Shown here: piece after piece, positions 17,183-25,649 of the stretch
Numbering within the stretch: the stretch's first letter is position 1
Layout: every line of letters begins with the position of its first letter
Source: Clostridiales bacterium
GTDB taxonomy: Bacteria > Bacillota > Clostridia > Lachnospirales > Lachnospiraceae
Direction: 5' to 3'
NCBI GenBank assembly: GCA_012520655.1
Contig: JAAYNW010000046.1
Location: forward strand, 1 to 42,587
Length of the DNA: 42,587 nt
Position numbers and translations under genes: made by a program
Notes under the pieces: model-generated
What the model was told of the DNA's origin: nothing
Databases searched by the model: none
Seen by the model: the letters and a program-made list of their open reading frames with translations, nothing else

Positions 17183-18850
17183 ATGTTAAAAGTTTTTCTG
17201 GTAGAGGATGAAATCGTAATGCGGGAAGGGATTAAGAACAATATCCCTTGGGAAGAGGAGGGCTTTGATTTTGTGGGTGAGGCGAGTGACGGAGAACTGG
17301 CATATCCTATGATTCAAAAGCTCCGCCCGGATATTATAATTACGGATATTAAGATGCCTTTCATGGACGGATTGGAGCTGAGCCGTCTGGTAAAGAAAGA
17401 CTTTCCTGATGTAAGCATCATCATACTCAGTGGATATGATGAATTTGAATATGCGAAAGAAGCAATAAAAATAGGTGTCACTGAATATTTGGTTAAGCCC
17501 GTCTCCTCTGCCAAGCTTCTGGAAGTGGTTAAGGAAATAGGCAATCGTATTGAGAAAGAGAATGAAAAGAAAAAATATCTGGAACAGTTCAAAAAAGAAA
17601 TGAAAGAAATGGAGCTTCATGAAAAGGAAAAATTCCTGCATGAGATTCTTTCCGGTAAGATTTCCATGTCGGAGCTTCTGGAAAAAGGGAAGAAGTTAAA
17701 CATTCATTTGGCGGCAGGTGTTTACAATGTCGTACTTTTTATGATGAGAGAATCGGAAGATACGGATCAGGCTTATTCGAAGGAACTGGCAGCGGCTTGG
17801 GATGCCATCATGGAGCTGGCGGAGCAGACGGAAAATATCTATATGTTTAATCGGAGTATAGATGGTGTGGAATTTCTCCTGCTGGATGAAAGCAGGAAAC
17901 AGTTGGAGGAAAAAAGAGCAGATTTCCTTAAAAAGCTGATGGATATTTCTTGTGAATATGGGGAACTGCAATACTTCGGAGGAGTCGGCAATGTAGTCAA
18001 CAGGCTCAGGGAAGTGCATGAATCCTATGAAAGTGCCAGCAAGGCTTTTTCTTACCGTTATCTGCTTTCTTACAACCGAATCGTATATGCGGAACAGATG
18101 GAAGAAATGCGTATCGGATTCGGAGAAGAAGATGCGGATATAGATCTGAAGGAGTTGGATTTCGGGAAAATAGACCGCAGAATCATTAAGAATTTTCTCG
18201 GTAAAGGACTTTTGGAAGAAGTATCTCATTTTATTGAAGACTATTTTTTAAGTCTGGGAACAGGCAATGTGGAATCCATGCTGTTTCGCCAATACATAAC
18301 CACAGATATGTACTTCGGTACGGTCGCATTTGTGGAGGAGCTGGGATATAATGCCGATAATATTATAGGGGTGCTTGGTGATTTCAAAACAATTTCCGAG
18401 GTTCTTCCCTCGGTGGAAAAGACAAAAGAGTATCTGAAAAATATGATAAGGGCGGCGATGAACCTGCGGGATCAGATATCCGTAAAGAAATATGGAAGTC
18501 TGATTGACGATGCTAAGGCCTATATAGAGAAGAACTTTGATTCGGAAGATATTTCTTTAAATAGCGTGGCAACACATGTGAATATCAGCTCCAGCCATTT
18601 CAGCAGCATATTCAGTCAAGAGGAGGGGCAGACCTTCATCGAATATCTGACGGAACTTCGCATGAATAAAGCGAAGGAGCTGCTCATGTGTTCCAGCCTA
18701 AAAAGTTCGGAAATCGGCTATGCAGTAGGGTACAAGGATCCTCATTATTTCAGCTATCTCTTTAAGAAAACGCAGAACGTTACGCCGAAGGAATACCGCA
18801 TGAGAGGTAAAGTGAGCAGTGCTGATAATTCGGGCATGGAGGAAGCATGA
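17183..18850 (+). CDS. YesN-like response regulator, AraC-type output
   Basis: A 555-residue cytoplasmic response regulator. The receiver domain (about 1-120) has the acidic pair at 8-9 (VEDE), phospho-acceptor Asp55 in IIITDIKMPFMDG, Ser83 and Lys105 (EYLVKPVSS). A long middle region (about 125-440) is typical of the YesN group. An AraC-type double helix-turn-helix is at about 445-545 (INISSSHFSSIFSQEEGQTF; EIGYAVGYKDPHYFSYLFKK). AGGAG lies 8 bases before the ATG. It overlaps the kinase gene by 4 bases (ATGA). YesN-type regulators usually control neighbouring sugar transport genes, so the likely target is the YtfQ-type operon just downstream. Confidence 0.93.
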   Translation: MLKVFLVEDEIVMREGIKNNIPWEEEGFDFVGEASDGELAYPMIQKLRPDIIITDIKMPFMDGLELSRLVKKDFPDVSIIILSGYDEFEYAKEAIKIGVTEYLVKPVSSAKLLEVVKEIGNRIEKENEKKKYLEQFKKEMKEMELHEKEKFLHEILSGKISMSELLEKGKKLNIHLAAGVYNVVLFMMRESEDTDQAYSKELAAAWDAIMELAEQTENIYMFNRSIDGVEFLLLDESRKQLEEKRADFLKKLMDISCEYGELQYFGGVGNVVNRLREVHESYESASKAFSYRYLLSYNRIVYAEQMEEMRIGFGEEDADIDLKELDFGKIDRRIIKNFLGKGLLEEVSHFIEDYFLSLGTGNVESMLFRQYITTDMYFGTVAFVEELGYNADNIIGVLGDFKTISEVLPSVEKTKEYLKNMIRAAMNLRDQISVKKYGSLIDDAKAYIEKNFDSEDISLNSVATHVNISSSHFSSIFSQEEGQTFIEYLTELRMNKAKELLMCSSLKSSEIGYAVGYKDPHYFSYLFKKTQNVTPKEYRMRGKVSSADNSGMEEA

Positions 18851-20319
18851 AGAGCCATTTCTTATTAGAGGAGACTTTCCGCCTCAACGGGAAATTAAAT
18901 AGAAAATTGAATCTGATGATTACAGTTATTATGGTTCCCTTTATCGTTCTAGTGATTTATTTGCTTGTATCCATGATAAACTACTGTAATTCGTACAATC
19001 AGATTGTAAAGAACGTATCTCTTGCCAATGGCTACAATATCGATTTTAAAAAGGAAATCGATGCCGGCATGTATCAGATTGCCATCGGCTCGGCGGTTCC
19101 TGAAAATATCCTGGAGAAAAAGGATATCAGGAATCCTTATGAAGTATTGGAAGAGGCGAGGACTGATTTTACCAAATTGCAGAAATCCACGCTTGCGCCG
19201 GGCAATTCGCGAAGAGTTAAAAGGCTTTTGAAAACCTTCGATACCTTGGAAAAGCGCATGCTGGAAATATCGGAGGATGCCGGTGAAAGCGGTCATTATG
19301 AAGAGAATCTCGTGCGGCTCGACAACAATATAAGAATATTGACAGAAGTTCTTCAGGAAGGGATTCAGGAATATATTCATTACGAAACGGATCATTTGGA
19401 ATCCGTAAGATATGAACTTGAGCTGAAAGAGAAACAAGCTGTGGAAGTCAGTATCGTCTGTCTGATTGCCGTCATCATAGGTGCGGTGATGGTAGGGGTT
19501 GTCATTTCAGGAAGCGTTGTAAGGCCTATTGTCAGATTATGCAAGACTACGGAGGAAGTGGCGCTTGGAAATTTCAGTGTGAGGGTAGAGGTGAACTCGT
19601 CGGATGAAACGGCGATTCTGGCGGAGAGCTTTAATCGTATGATTGCGGATATGGGGGAACTGGTGGAGCGGATCAAGCAGGAGCAGCTTAATCTGCGCAA
19701 TGCGGAGCTGAAACTGCTGCAGGCACAAATTAACCCGCATTTTTTATATAATACTTTGGATACAATTATGTGGATGGCGGAGGCGGGACAGAAGGAGGAA
19801 GTGGTTTCTCTCGTTTCATCTCTGTCCGAATTCTTCAGGACGACTCTCAGCAAAGGCCGCGATTACATAACGGTAAAAGAAGAGGCATCCCATATAAAAA
19901 GTTATTTGGAAATACAAAAGTTCCGGTACCGTGATATTATGGACTATCAAATCGATATTCCGGAGAGCATGAATGAATACCCGATTTTGAAGTTGACTTT
20001 ACAGCCTTTAGTAGAGAACGCTCTCTATCATGGTATTAAAAATAAAAGAGGCAAGGGAAAAATCGAGGTGAAGGGAGAACTGAGAGATAACCTTCTCATT
20101 TTTACCGTGGAAGACGACGGTATAGGAATGACGCCTGAGCAGATAAAAATACTATGCGAATATATCGAGAAAGAGCACAGCGTCAGTGAAGATACTGCGG
20201 GATTCGGCTTAGCTAATGTGAATGAGAGAATCCGGCTAAATTACGGGAAAGAATATGGTCTTACTTTTTCGAGCGCCTACGGAGAAGGGACGACAGTTAG
20301 AGTTACGATACCTGTTTAG
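18847..20319 (+). CDS. YesM-like sensor histidine kinase
   Basis: The membrane kinase partner of the YesN-like regulator, 490 residues. Helix 1 is at about 21-42, a helical extracytoplasmic domain runs to about 195, helix 2 is at about 198-220, and a HAMP linker follows (VVRPIVRLCKTTEEVALG). The His_kinase domain carries phospho-acceptor His298 in QINPHFLYNTLD, and the ATPase domain has N-box LQPLVENALYHGI and G-boxes DDGIGM and GFGLANVNERI. Many YesM kinases have a Cache sensor, but this one has a short helical sensor like the nearby chemoreceptors. It may therefore read a sugar-loaded binding protein rather than the sugar itself. Its start overlaps the regulator stop by 4 bases. Confidence 0.92.
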   Translation: MKSHFLLEETFRLNGKLNRKLNLMITVIMVPFIVLVIYLLVSMINYCNSYNQIVKNVSLANGYNIDFKKEIDAGMYQIAIGSAVPENILEKKDIRNPYEVLEEARTDFTKLQKSTLAPGNSRRVKRLLKTFDTLEKRMLEISEDAGESGHYEENLVRLDNNIRILTEVLQEGIQEYIHYETDHLESVRYELELKEKQAVEVSIVCLIAVIIGAVMVGVVISGSVVRPIVRLCKTTEEVALGNFSVRVEVNSSDETAILAESFNRMIADMGELVERIKQEQLNLRNAELKLLQAQINPHFLYNTLDTIMWMAEAGQKEEVVSLVSSLSEFFRTTLSKGRDYITVKEEASHIKSYLEIQKFRYRDIMDYQIDIPESMNEYPILKLTLQPLVENALYHGIKNKRGKGKIEVKGELRDNLLIFTVEDDGIGMTPEQIKILCEYIEKEHSVSEDTAGFGLANVNERIRLNYGKEYGLTFSSAYGEGTTVRVTIPV

Positions 20320-20530
20320 AACCAAAATAATAAAGAACATAAAAAAATAAACCTTTTTCGAAAAAAAAATAAATATGTTCATTTTTTGTTCACAAATTAG
20401 TAAAAAATACCACTTTCCAAATAAAATATTCTCTATCTTTCCACGAGGGAATTGATAAAATTGAATATGTAAATGAGAGGGAACATTAGTGAAAGCTAGA
20501 TGTGCCAAAATATTATAAGGAGGGTATTTA

Positions 20531-21601
20531 ATGAAAAAGAAACTTTTAAGCATTATTCTTGCTACGGCAATGGTAGCAACCATGGTAGGATGCGGCAGCG
20601 CAACTTCAGAACCCGCAGCAGCAGAACCTGCAACAAAAGAAGCGGCAGAAGAAGCAACGCCTGCAGAGGAAGTAGCAGAGGAACCTGCGGCAGAGGAAGC
20701 TTCCGATGATTTAATCGTTGTCGGTTACGCACAGGTTGGTGCGGAATCAGACTGGAGAACAGCTAATACGGAGTCCTTTAAGACAACATTTACAGAAGAA
20801 AACGGTTATCAGCTGATATTCGACGATGCACAACAGAAACAAGAAAACCAGATTAAAGCAATCCGTTCCTTCATTCAGCAGGAAGTTGATTATATTGTAG
20901 TAGCTCCCGTAGTTGAAACAGGATGGGAAACTGTTCTGGAAGAAGCGAAGGAAGCAGGTATTCCTGTAATCCTTTCCGACAGAATGATGGACGTTTCCGA
21001 CGATTCTTTATATGAATGCTGGGTTGGCGGTAACTTCGTAAAAGAAGGTGAAGATGCGGCAGCTTGGTTGAAAACTTACTTAGAAGACCAGGGTAGAGGA
21101 AGCGAAGAAATTAATATCGTTACTCTTCAGGGAACAATCGGTGCTTCCGCACAGGTTGGACGTACGGAAGGCTTTGCAAACGGAATGCAGGATAACTGGG
21201 TTATGTTAGATCAGCAGACCGGTGAATTTACACAGTCCAAAGGTCAGGAAGTTATGGAATCCTTCTTAAAGCAATATCCCGATATCGACGTAGTTGTATG
21301 CGAAAATGATAACATGGCGTTCGGTGCAATCGATGCTATCAAGGCAGCAGGCAAAACATGCGGACCGGAAGGCGATATTATTGTTATTTCCTTTGACGCG
21401 GTGGCAGCAGCTTTTGATTCCATGATCGCAGGCGATTTGAATGCAACATTCGAATGCAATCCGCTTCATGGACCTCGTGTAGCAGAGATTATTCAGAAGC
21501 TCGAAGCAGGTGAAACTGTAGAGAAGATCCAGTATGTAGATGAGTCCTATTTCGATACATCTATGGATGTGGCAGCAATTAAAGAAACACGCGCATATTA
21601 A
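20531..21601 (+). CDS. ytfQ: YtfQ-like sugar-binding lipoprotein
   Basis: The binding protein of a second CUT2-class importer, closest in pattern to YtfQ (galactofuranose binding in E. coli). It has a lipoprotein signal with lipobox MVGC (cysteine 21), an Ala/Glu/Pro-rich linker to about residue 57, then the binding domain starting DDLIVVGYAQVGAESDWR. Characteristic blocks are FDDAQQKQENQIKAIRSFIQ, VDYIVVAPVVETGW, and ENDNMAFGAIDAIKAAGK. AAGGAGG precedes the ATG by 7 bases. A 206-base gap with a strong hairpin separates it from the ATPase gene. The 211 bases before it (20320-20530) are AT-rich; I found no convincing promoter or terminator there, only the weak dyad TTTGT-TC-ACAAA at 20385-20396. 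Confidence 0.92.
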   Translation: MKKKLLSIILATAMVATMVGCGSATSEPAAAEPATKEAAEEATPAEEVAEEPAAEEASDDLIVVGYAQVGAESDWRTANTESFKTTFTEENGYQLIFDDAQQKQENQIKAIRSFIQQEVDYIVVAPVVETGWETVLEEAKEAGIPVILSDRMMDVSDDSLYECWVGGNFVKEGEDAAAWLKTYLEDQGRGSEEINIVTLQGTIGASAQVGRTEGFANGMQDNWVMLDQQTGEFTQSKGQEVMESFLKQYPDIDVVVCENDNMAFGAIDAIKAAGKTCGPEGDIIVISFDAVAAAFDSMIAGDLNATFECNPLHGPRVAEIIQKLEAGETVEKIQYVDESYFDTSMDVAAIKETRAY

Positions 21602-21659
21602 TAACAAACTATCAGAAATTAACCTGACGGATATACACTGTTATATGAAATGCATGGGT

Positions 21660-21704
21660 GGCGGGTGGAGAGTCTGGAAAGGATTCTTCCCCGCTATCTT
21701 TTTA
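21660..21704 (+). terminator. Attenuating hairpin between ytfQ and ytfR
   Basis: Bases 21661-21674 pair with 21682-21694 in a 13-pair stem (GCGGG, one bulged T, GGAGAGTC against GATTCTTCCCCGC) around loop TGGAAAG, followed by TATCTTTTTA. It looks like a real, possibly leaky, intrinsic terminator. The gap 21602-21807 shows no gene with a ribosome site. Read-through or a second start is needed to express the ATPase. Confidence 0.68.
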
Positions 21705-21807
21705 CGACAGAAGCTCGAGAGAAAGGGCTTAGATACGAAAAAATGGCAAAGAGATAATATAAAACGATGAAAAAGTATGGCAGATTTTAAGGAAGGAATG
21801 AAGCTCA

Positions 21808-23346
21808 ATGGAAAACAGCCGTAAGGAGAATAAAATTGTATTGACAATGCGCCATATTAATAAGAACTTCCCCGGAGTTGTAGCTCTGCAAGACGTGGAC
21901 TTTACATTGAGAGCCGGAGAAATACATGCTCTTATGGGAGAAAACGGTGCGGGAAAATCGACATTAATTAAGGTGCTGACCGGTGTAGAGGAATTCGAAA
22001 CGGGAGAAATAAAAATTGACGGAATGCCTCATTCAATTATTAACAAGTCGCCGCAGGAAGCACAGGCAAACGGTATCAGCACCGTATATCAGGAAGTGAA
22101 TCTCTGCCCGAATCTGTCTGTTGCGGAAAACCTGTTTATCGGCAGGGAACCGAAGAAGTTCGGAGCGATTGACTGGAAAACCATGAATAAAAAATCTAAA
22201 GAAGTTTTAGGAAGTCTTGATATAGATATAGATGTAACAAAGACACTGGATAATTATTCGATTGCCATTCAGCAGATGATTGCTATTGCAAGGGCCGTGG
22301 ATATGTCGGCGAAAGTTCTTATTCTGGATGAACCCACCTCCTCATTAGATGACGGAGAGGTAGAAAAGCTGTTTACATTAATGAGAAAGCTGAAGGCACA
22401 GGGGGTCGGAATTATTTTTGTCACTCACTTTCTGGAGCAGGTATATGAAGTATGCGACCGCATAACAGTGCTCAGAAACGGTGCTCTGGTAGGTGAATTC
22501 GAAGTGGAGAAGCTGCCGAGAGTGCGCCTTGTGGCGGAAATGATGGGTAAAGATTTCGATGACCTCGCGGCTATCAAGAAAAGTGGCGAGGAAAAGAAAA
22601 AGAAAAGCGAAGAAGTAGTAATCGATGCAAGGAAACTATATCATGCGGGAACGATTAAGCCCTTCGATATTCAGATACATAAGGGTGAAGTTATCGGACT
22701 TACCGGACTCTTGGGCTCAGGACGTAGTGAGCTTGCGCGTGCGATTTACGGTGCGGATAAAGCGGACGGAGGAGACCTTTTTGTAAAAGGGCAGAAGCTT
22801 TTGATAGGAGCTCCTATCGATGCTATGCAGGCAGGTATGGCTTACTTGCCGGAAAATAGAAAAGAAGAAGGTATTATTGCCGATCTTTCCGTAAGAGAGA
22901 ACATAATCATTGCCCTGCAGGCGAAAAAAGGCATATTCAAGCAGCTCAGCAGAAAAGAGCAGGAAGAATTTACGGATAAATACATAGAGCTTTTGCAGAT
23001 TAAGACAGCTAACAGAGAGGTCCCCATCAAGCAATTGTCAGGGGGCAATCAGCAGAAAGTAATCTTAGGAAGATGGCTTCTTACCAATCCCGACTTTATC
23101 ATTCTGGATGAACCTACCAGAGGTATTGACATCGGTACGAAGACGGAAATACAGAAGCTCGTATTGAGGCTTGCCGGGGAAGGAATGGCAGTAATGTTTA
23201 TTTCCTCCGAAATAGAGGAAATGCTACGCACTTGCTCGAGAATGGCAGTATTGAGAGACGGATGGAAAGTGGGAGAGTTAGGAGAAGAAGAGCTTTCACA
23301 GGAAGGCGTTATGAAAGCGATAGCGGGAGGTGGAAGTGATGAGTAA
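21808..23346 (+). CDS. ytfR: YtfR-like sugar transporter ATPase
   Basis: Double-domain ATPase of the second CUT2 importer. The first half has Walker [13 protein letters not shown] and Walker B VLILDEPTSSLD, with a divergent signature (YSIAIQQMIAIARA). The second half has degenerate Walker A GLLGSGRSELARAIYG, signature [14 protein letters not shown] and Walker [13 protein letters not shown]. Between them, near residues 255-270, there is a lysine-rich linker (KKSGEEKKKKSEE). AAGGAAGG lies about 10 bases before the ATG. Its end overlaps the start of the first permease. The 512-residue length is normal. Family membership is secure; galactofuranose, or another hexose or pentose, is a guess from the family name. 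Confidence 0.93.
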   Translation: MENSRKENKIVLTMRHINKNFPGVVALQDVDFTLRAGEIHALMGENGAGKSTLIKVLTGVEEFETGEIKIDGMPHSIINKSPQEAQANGISTVYQEVNLCPNLSVAENLFIGREPKKFGAIDWKTMNKKSKEVLGSLDIDIDVTKTLDNYSIAIQQMIAIARAVDMSAKVLILDEPTSSLDDGEVEKLFTLMRKLKAQGVGIIFVTHFLEQVYEVCDRITVLRNGALVGEFEVEKLPRVRLVAEMMGKDFDDLAAIKKSGEEKKKKSEEVVIDARKLYHAGTIKPFDIQIHKGEVIGLTGLLGSGRSELARAIYGADKADGGDLFVKGQKLLIGAPIDAMQAGMAYLPENRKEEGIIADLSVRENIIIALQAKKGIFKQLSRKEQEEFTDKYIELLQIKTANREVPIKQLSGGNQQKVILGRWLLTNPDFIILDEPTRGIDIGTKTEIQKLVLRLAGEGMAVMFISSEIEEMLRTCSRMAVLRDGWKVGELGEEELSQEGVMKAIAGGGSDE

Positions 23347-24403
23347 TGCTAAAAAAACATTAAGAAAGCTGACGGAGTATAAACTTTTTCTGCCGTTTTT
23401 ATGTTTGGCACTCGTTCTGTTGATTAACGTAATTAAAACACCGACCTTTTTTGCAATAACAATTAATAACGGAGTATTTTACGGGTATATTATCGACGTT
23501 ATAAACCGTGCCAGCGAACTGGTAATTCTTGCCGTAGGAATGACGCTCGTAGTCGCAGCTTCCGGTGGTACGGATATTTCCGTAGGTGCGGTCAGCGCAC
23601 TAGCAGGCGCAGTCTGCTGCTTTGTACTATCGGGTGGCGAACAATCGGTAAACGAATATCATGCGCCCTATATTCTCGGTGTGCTTGCGGCGATGGCTAT
23701 AGGTATTATATGCGGAGCATGGAACGGGTTTCTTGTAGCTAAGATGAAGATTCAGCCCATGGTGGCGACGCTGATCTTGTTTACGGCAGGCCGCGGTATC
23801 GCGCAGCTTATTACAGACGGACAGATGATATATGTGCGTGTGGACCACTTTAAGAAGCTGGGAGCCTTTATAGACGGCGTTCCGCTTCCCACACCGGTAT
23901 TTGCAGCAATCTTTGTGGTAATAGTGACCATGCTGCTGTTAAAAAAGACAGCGCTTGGACTTTATATCCAGACGGTAGGTATCAACGCTAAAGCGGCAAG
24001 ACTGGTAGGGCTTAATTCTACGATGATACAGTTCCTCACTTATACCTACTGCGGTCTGTGTGCCGGCATAGCCGGGCTTATCATCACCTCCAGAGTATAT
24101 TCCATCGACGCGAACAACGCGGGTCTCAATATGGAGCTCGATGCAATCCTCGCGGTGGCTCTCGGCGGTAACAGCTTGGGAGGCGGCAAATTCTCGTTAG
24201 CAGGAAGCGTAATCGGAGCCTATACGATTCAGGCGCTTACCACAACCTTGTATGCCATGGGGGTATCCGCGGATCAGATTCCGGTATATAAGGCTATCGT
24301 AGTTGTAATCATCGTATCCCTGCAGTCTCCGGAGCTGTTGAAAATATGGAAAAACATAAAGAAAAAATTCGGAAATGACGGCGCAAGAAAGAAGGTGGCA
24401 TAA
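23339..24403 (+). CDS. ytfT: YtfT-like sugar transporter permease
   Basis: First of two different permeases of the YtfQRT-YjfF importer. It has about nine hydrophobic segments and the family blocks VVAASGGTDISVGAVSALAG, GLYIQTVGINAKAARLVGL, and ELDAILAVALGGNSLGGG. I chose ATG 23339 (MSNAKKTLRK), which has GGGAGGTGG just upstream within the ATPase gene and overlaps its stop by 8 bases; a GTG at 23330 is also in frame. Length is then 354 residues. Its stop overlaps the next permease by one base. Two unlike permeases in one operon imply a heterodimeric channel, unlike the single GguB permease of the first importer. Confidence 0.92.
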   Translation: MSNAKKTLRKLTEYKLFLPFLCLALVLLINVIKTPTFFAITINNGVFYGYIIDVINRASELVILAVGMTLVVAASGGTDISVGAVSALAGAVCCFVLSGGEQSVNEYHAPYILGVLAAMAIGIICGAWNGFLVAKMKIQPMVATLILFTAGRGIAQLITDGQMIYVRVDHFKKLGAFIDGVPLPTPVFAAIFVVIVTMLLLKKTALGLYIQTVGINAKAARLVGLNSTMIQFLTYTYCGLCAGIAGLIITSRVYSIDANNAGLNMELDAILAVALGGNSLGGGKFSLAGSVIGAYTIQALTTTLYAMGVSADQIPVYKAIVVVIIVSLQSPELLKIWKNIKKKFGNDGARKKVA

Positions 24404-25416
24404 TGAAGAAATTAAAATTAGAAGGCAATCAATTCCTGCTTCTTATTACAGTTTTACTATTTGCTGTCATGTATGTCATCGGCTTGATCGTATTCAAGGA
24501 TAATAATTTCGGAAGACTTCAAGTATTTTTGAACTTGTTTATCTCCAATGCGGGGCTGATAGTCATCGCAGTATCCATGACGATGGTTCTCATTACGGGA
24601 GGTATCGATATTTCGGTAGGTTCCGTAGTGGCGATGACCTGTATGCTTCTCGCATGGATGATGGAGAAGAAGGGCATCGGAGCGGTTCCCGCCGTTATTA
24701 TCGTACTTTTAATCGGTATTGTATTTGGTCTTGTACAAGGATTTCTCATAGCCTATTTAAAGATACAGCCCTTTATCGTTACCCTTGCGGGAATGTTCTT
24801 CGCAAGAGGCATGACAGCTATCATAAGCACGGAGATGATCAGCATAAAAAATGAACTGTTCCTGAGCTGGGCACAGGAAAAATTATATTTTCCTTTCGGC
24901 GGATATGTGAACAAAAAGGGCGTCGTTATAAATCCGTACATCTATCCGAGTGTAGTGATGGCTCTGCTCGTGCTTGTCATTGTATTTCTCATACTGAAAT
25001 ATACGAAATTCGGCAGGTCTATCTATGCGGTGGGCGGTAACGAACAATCCGCATTGCTAATGGGATTGAACGTAAGAAGGACCAAATTGAAAGTATATAT
25101 TATAGACGGCTTTTTGGCAGCTTTCGGCGGATTCTTATTCTGCTTAAATACCTGCTCCGGCTTCGTAGAGCAGGCGAAAGGCTTTGAAATGGAAGCGATT
25201 GCGGGTGCCGTAATCGGCGGAACGCTTCTTACCGGCGGTGTAGGTAACGTAATCGGTAGTCTATTCGGCGTATTAATCAAAGGAACAATAGAAACATTCA
25301 TCACCTTCCAAGGGACTTTATCTTCTTGGTGGACAAAAATCACGATAGCAGCATTGCTAGCCTTTTTCATCATACTCCAGAGCCTATTTGCCAAGGCGAA
25401 GGAGAAACGTAAGTAG
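24403..25416 (+). CDS. yjfF: YjfF-like sugar transporter permease
   Basis: Second permease of the YtfQRT-YjfF importer, 337 residues with eight to nine hydrophobic segments. Conserved blocks include VLITGGIDISVGSVVAMTCM, LKIQPFIVTLAGMFFARGMT, FGRSIYAVGGNEQSALLMGL, and EAIAGAVIGGTLLTGGVG. It begins at the overlapping TAATG with ytfT, so translation is coupled. AGAAGGTGG stands just before the start. It is the last gene of the operon; a double hairpin and T-rich tract follow at once. The pairing with a YtfT-like protein is what supports the YjfF name rather than sequence detail alone. Confidence 0.92.
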   Translation: MKKLKLEGNQFLLLITVLLFAVMYVIGLIVFKDNNFGRLQVFLNLFISNAGLIVIAVSMTMVLITGGIDISVGSVVAMTCMLLAWMMEKKGIGAVPAVIIVLLIGIVFGLVQGFLIAYLKIQPFIVTLAGMFFARGMTAIISTEMISIKNELFLSWAQEKLYFPFGGYVNKKGVVINPYIYPSVVMALLVLVIVFLILKYTKFGRSIYAVGGNEQSALLMGLNVRRTKLKVYIIDGFLAAFGGFLFCLNTCSGFVEQAKGFEMEAIAGAVIGGTLLTGGVGNVIGSLFGVLIKGTIETFITFQGTLSSWWTKITIAALLAFFIILQSLFAKAKEKRK

Positions 25417-25480
25417 ATCCGGCACTGCCGGATCTGCCTCAGGGGAGTCGTTTTGATTCCCCTGTTATTTTTATTTTTTT
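25416..25480 (+). terminator. Double-hairpin terminator of ytf operon
   Basis: The first hairpin, GATCCGG/CCGGATC (25416-25434), begins on the last base of the stop codon. The second, CAGGGGA (25440-25446) with TCCCCTG (25458-25464), is followed by TTATTTTTATTTTTTT. The second is the intrinsic terminator; the first may stabilise the 3' end. Confidence 0.88.
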
Positions 25481-25591
25481 GTATTTTTATGTTTTTTATT
25501 GCTATTTACGGCAAAACTGCTAAAAGAAGTTTAAAAATTGTGGGAATTTATTTCATGTTACGATATAGACGGGAAAATTAATATGTGGTAG

Positions 25592-25617
25592 AGTATTTTA
25601 GTAAAGTATTTTAGTAA
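25592..25617. repeat. 13-bp tandem repeat upstream of transketolase
   Basis: AGTATTTTAGTAA is repeated exactly, head to tail, at 25592-25604 and 25605-25617, ending 32 bases before the transketolase start. A 13-base period is close to one helical turn. It may be a paired regulator half-site or a slippage duplication over the promoter. I cannot place a convincing -35/-10 pair for the operon. Confidence 0.75.
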
Positions 25618-25649
25618 AGATAAATGCGGTTTATTTTTGGAGGAAAAAA

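Noticed and set aside
17696..18229. 177-codon minus-strand open frame within the response-regulator gene
   Set aside because: Antisense shadow of a confident coding region; no recognisable domain and no ribosome site.
20340..20400. TTTTTCGAAAAA palindrome and TTTGTTCACAAA dyad upstream of ytfQ as terminator or operator
   Set aside because: The stems are A-T only or five bases long in a poly-A/T region, so chance is the simplest explanation.
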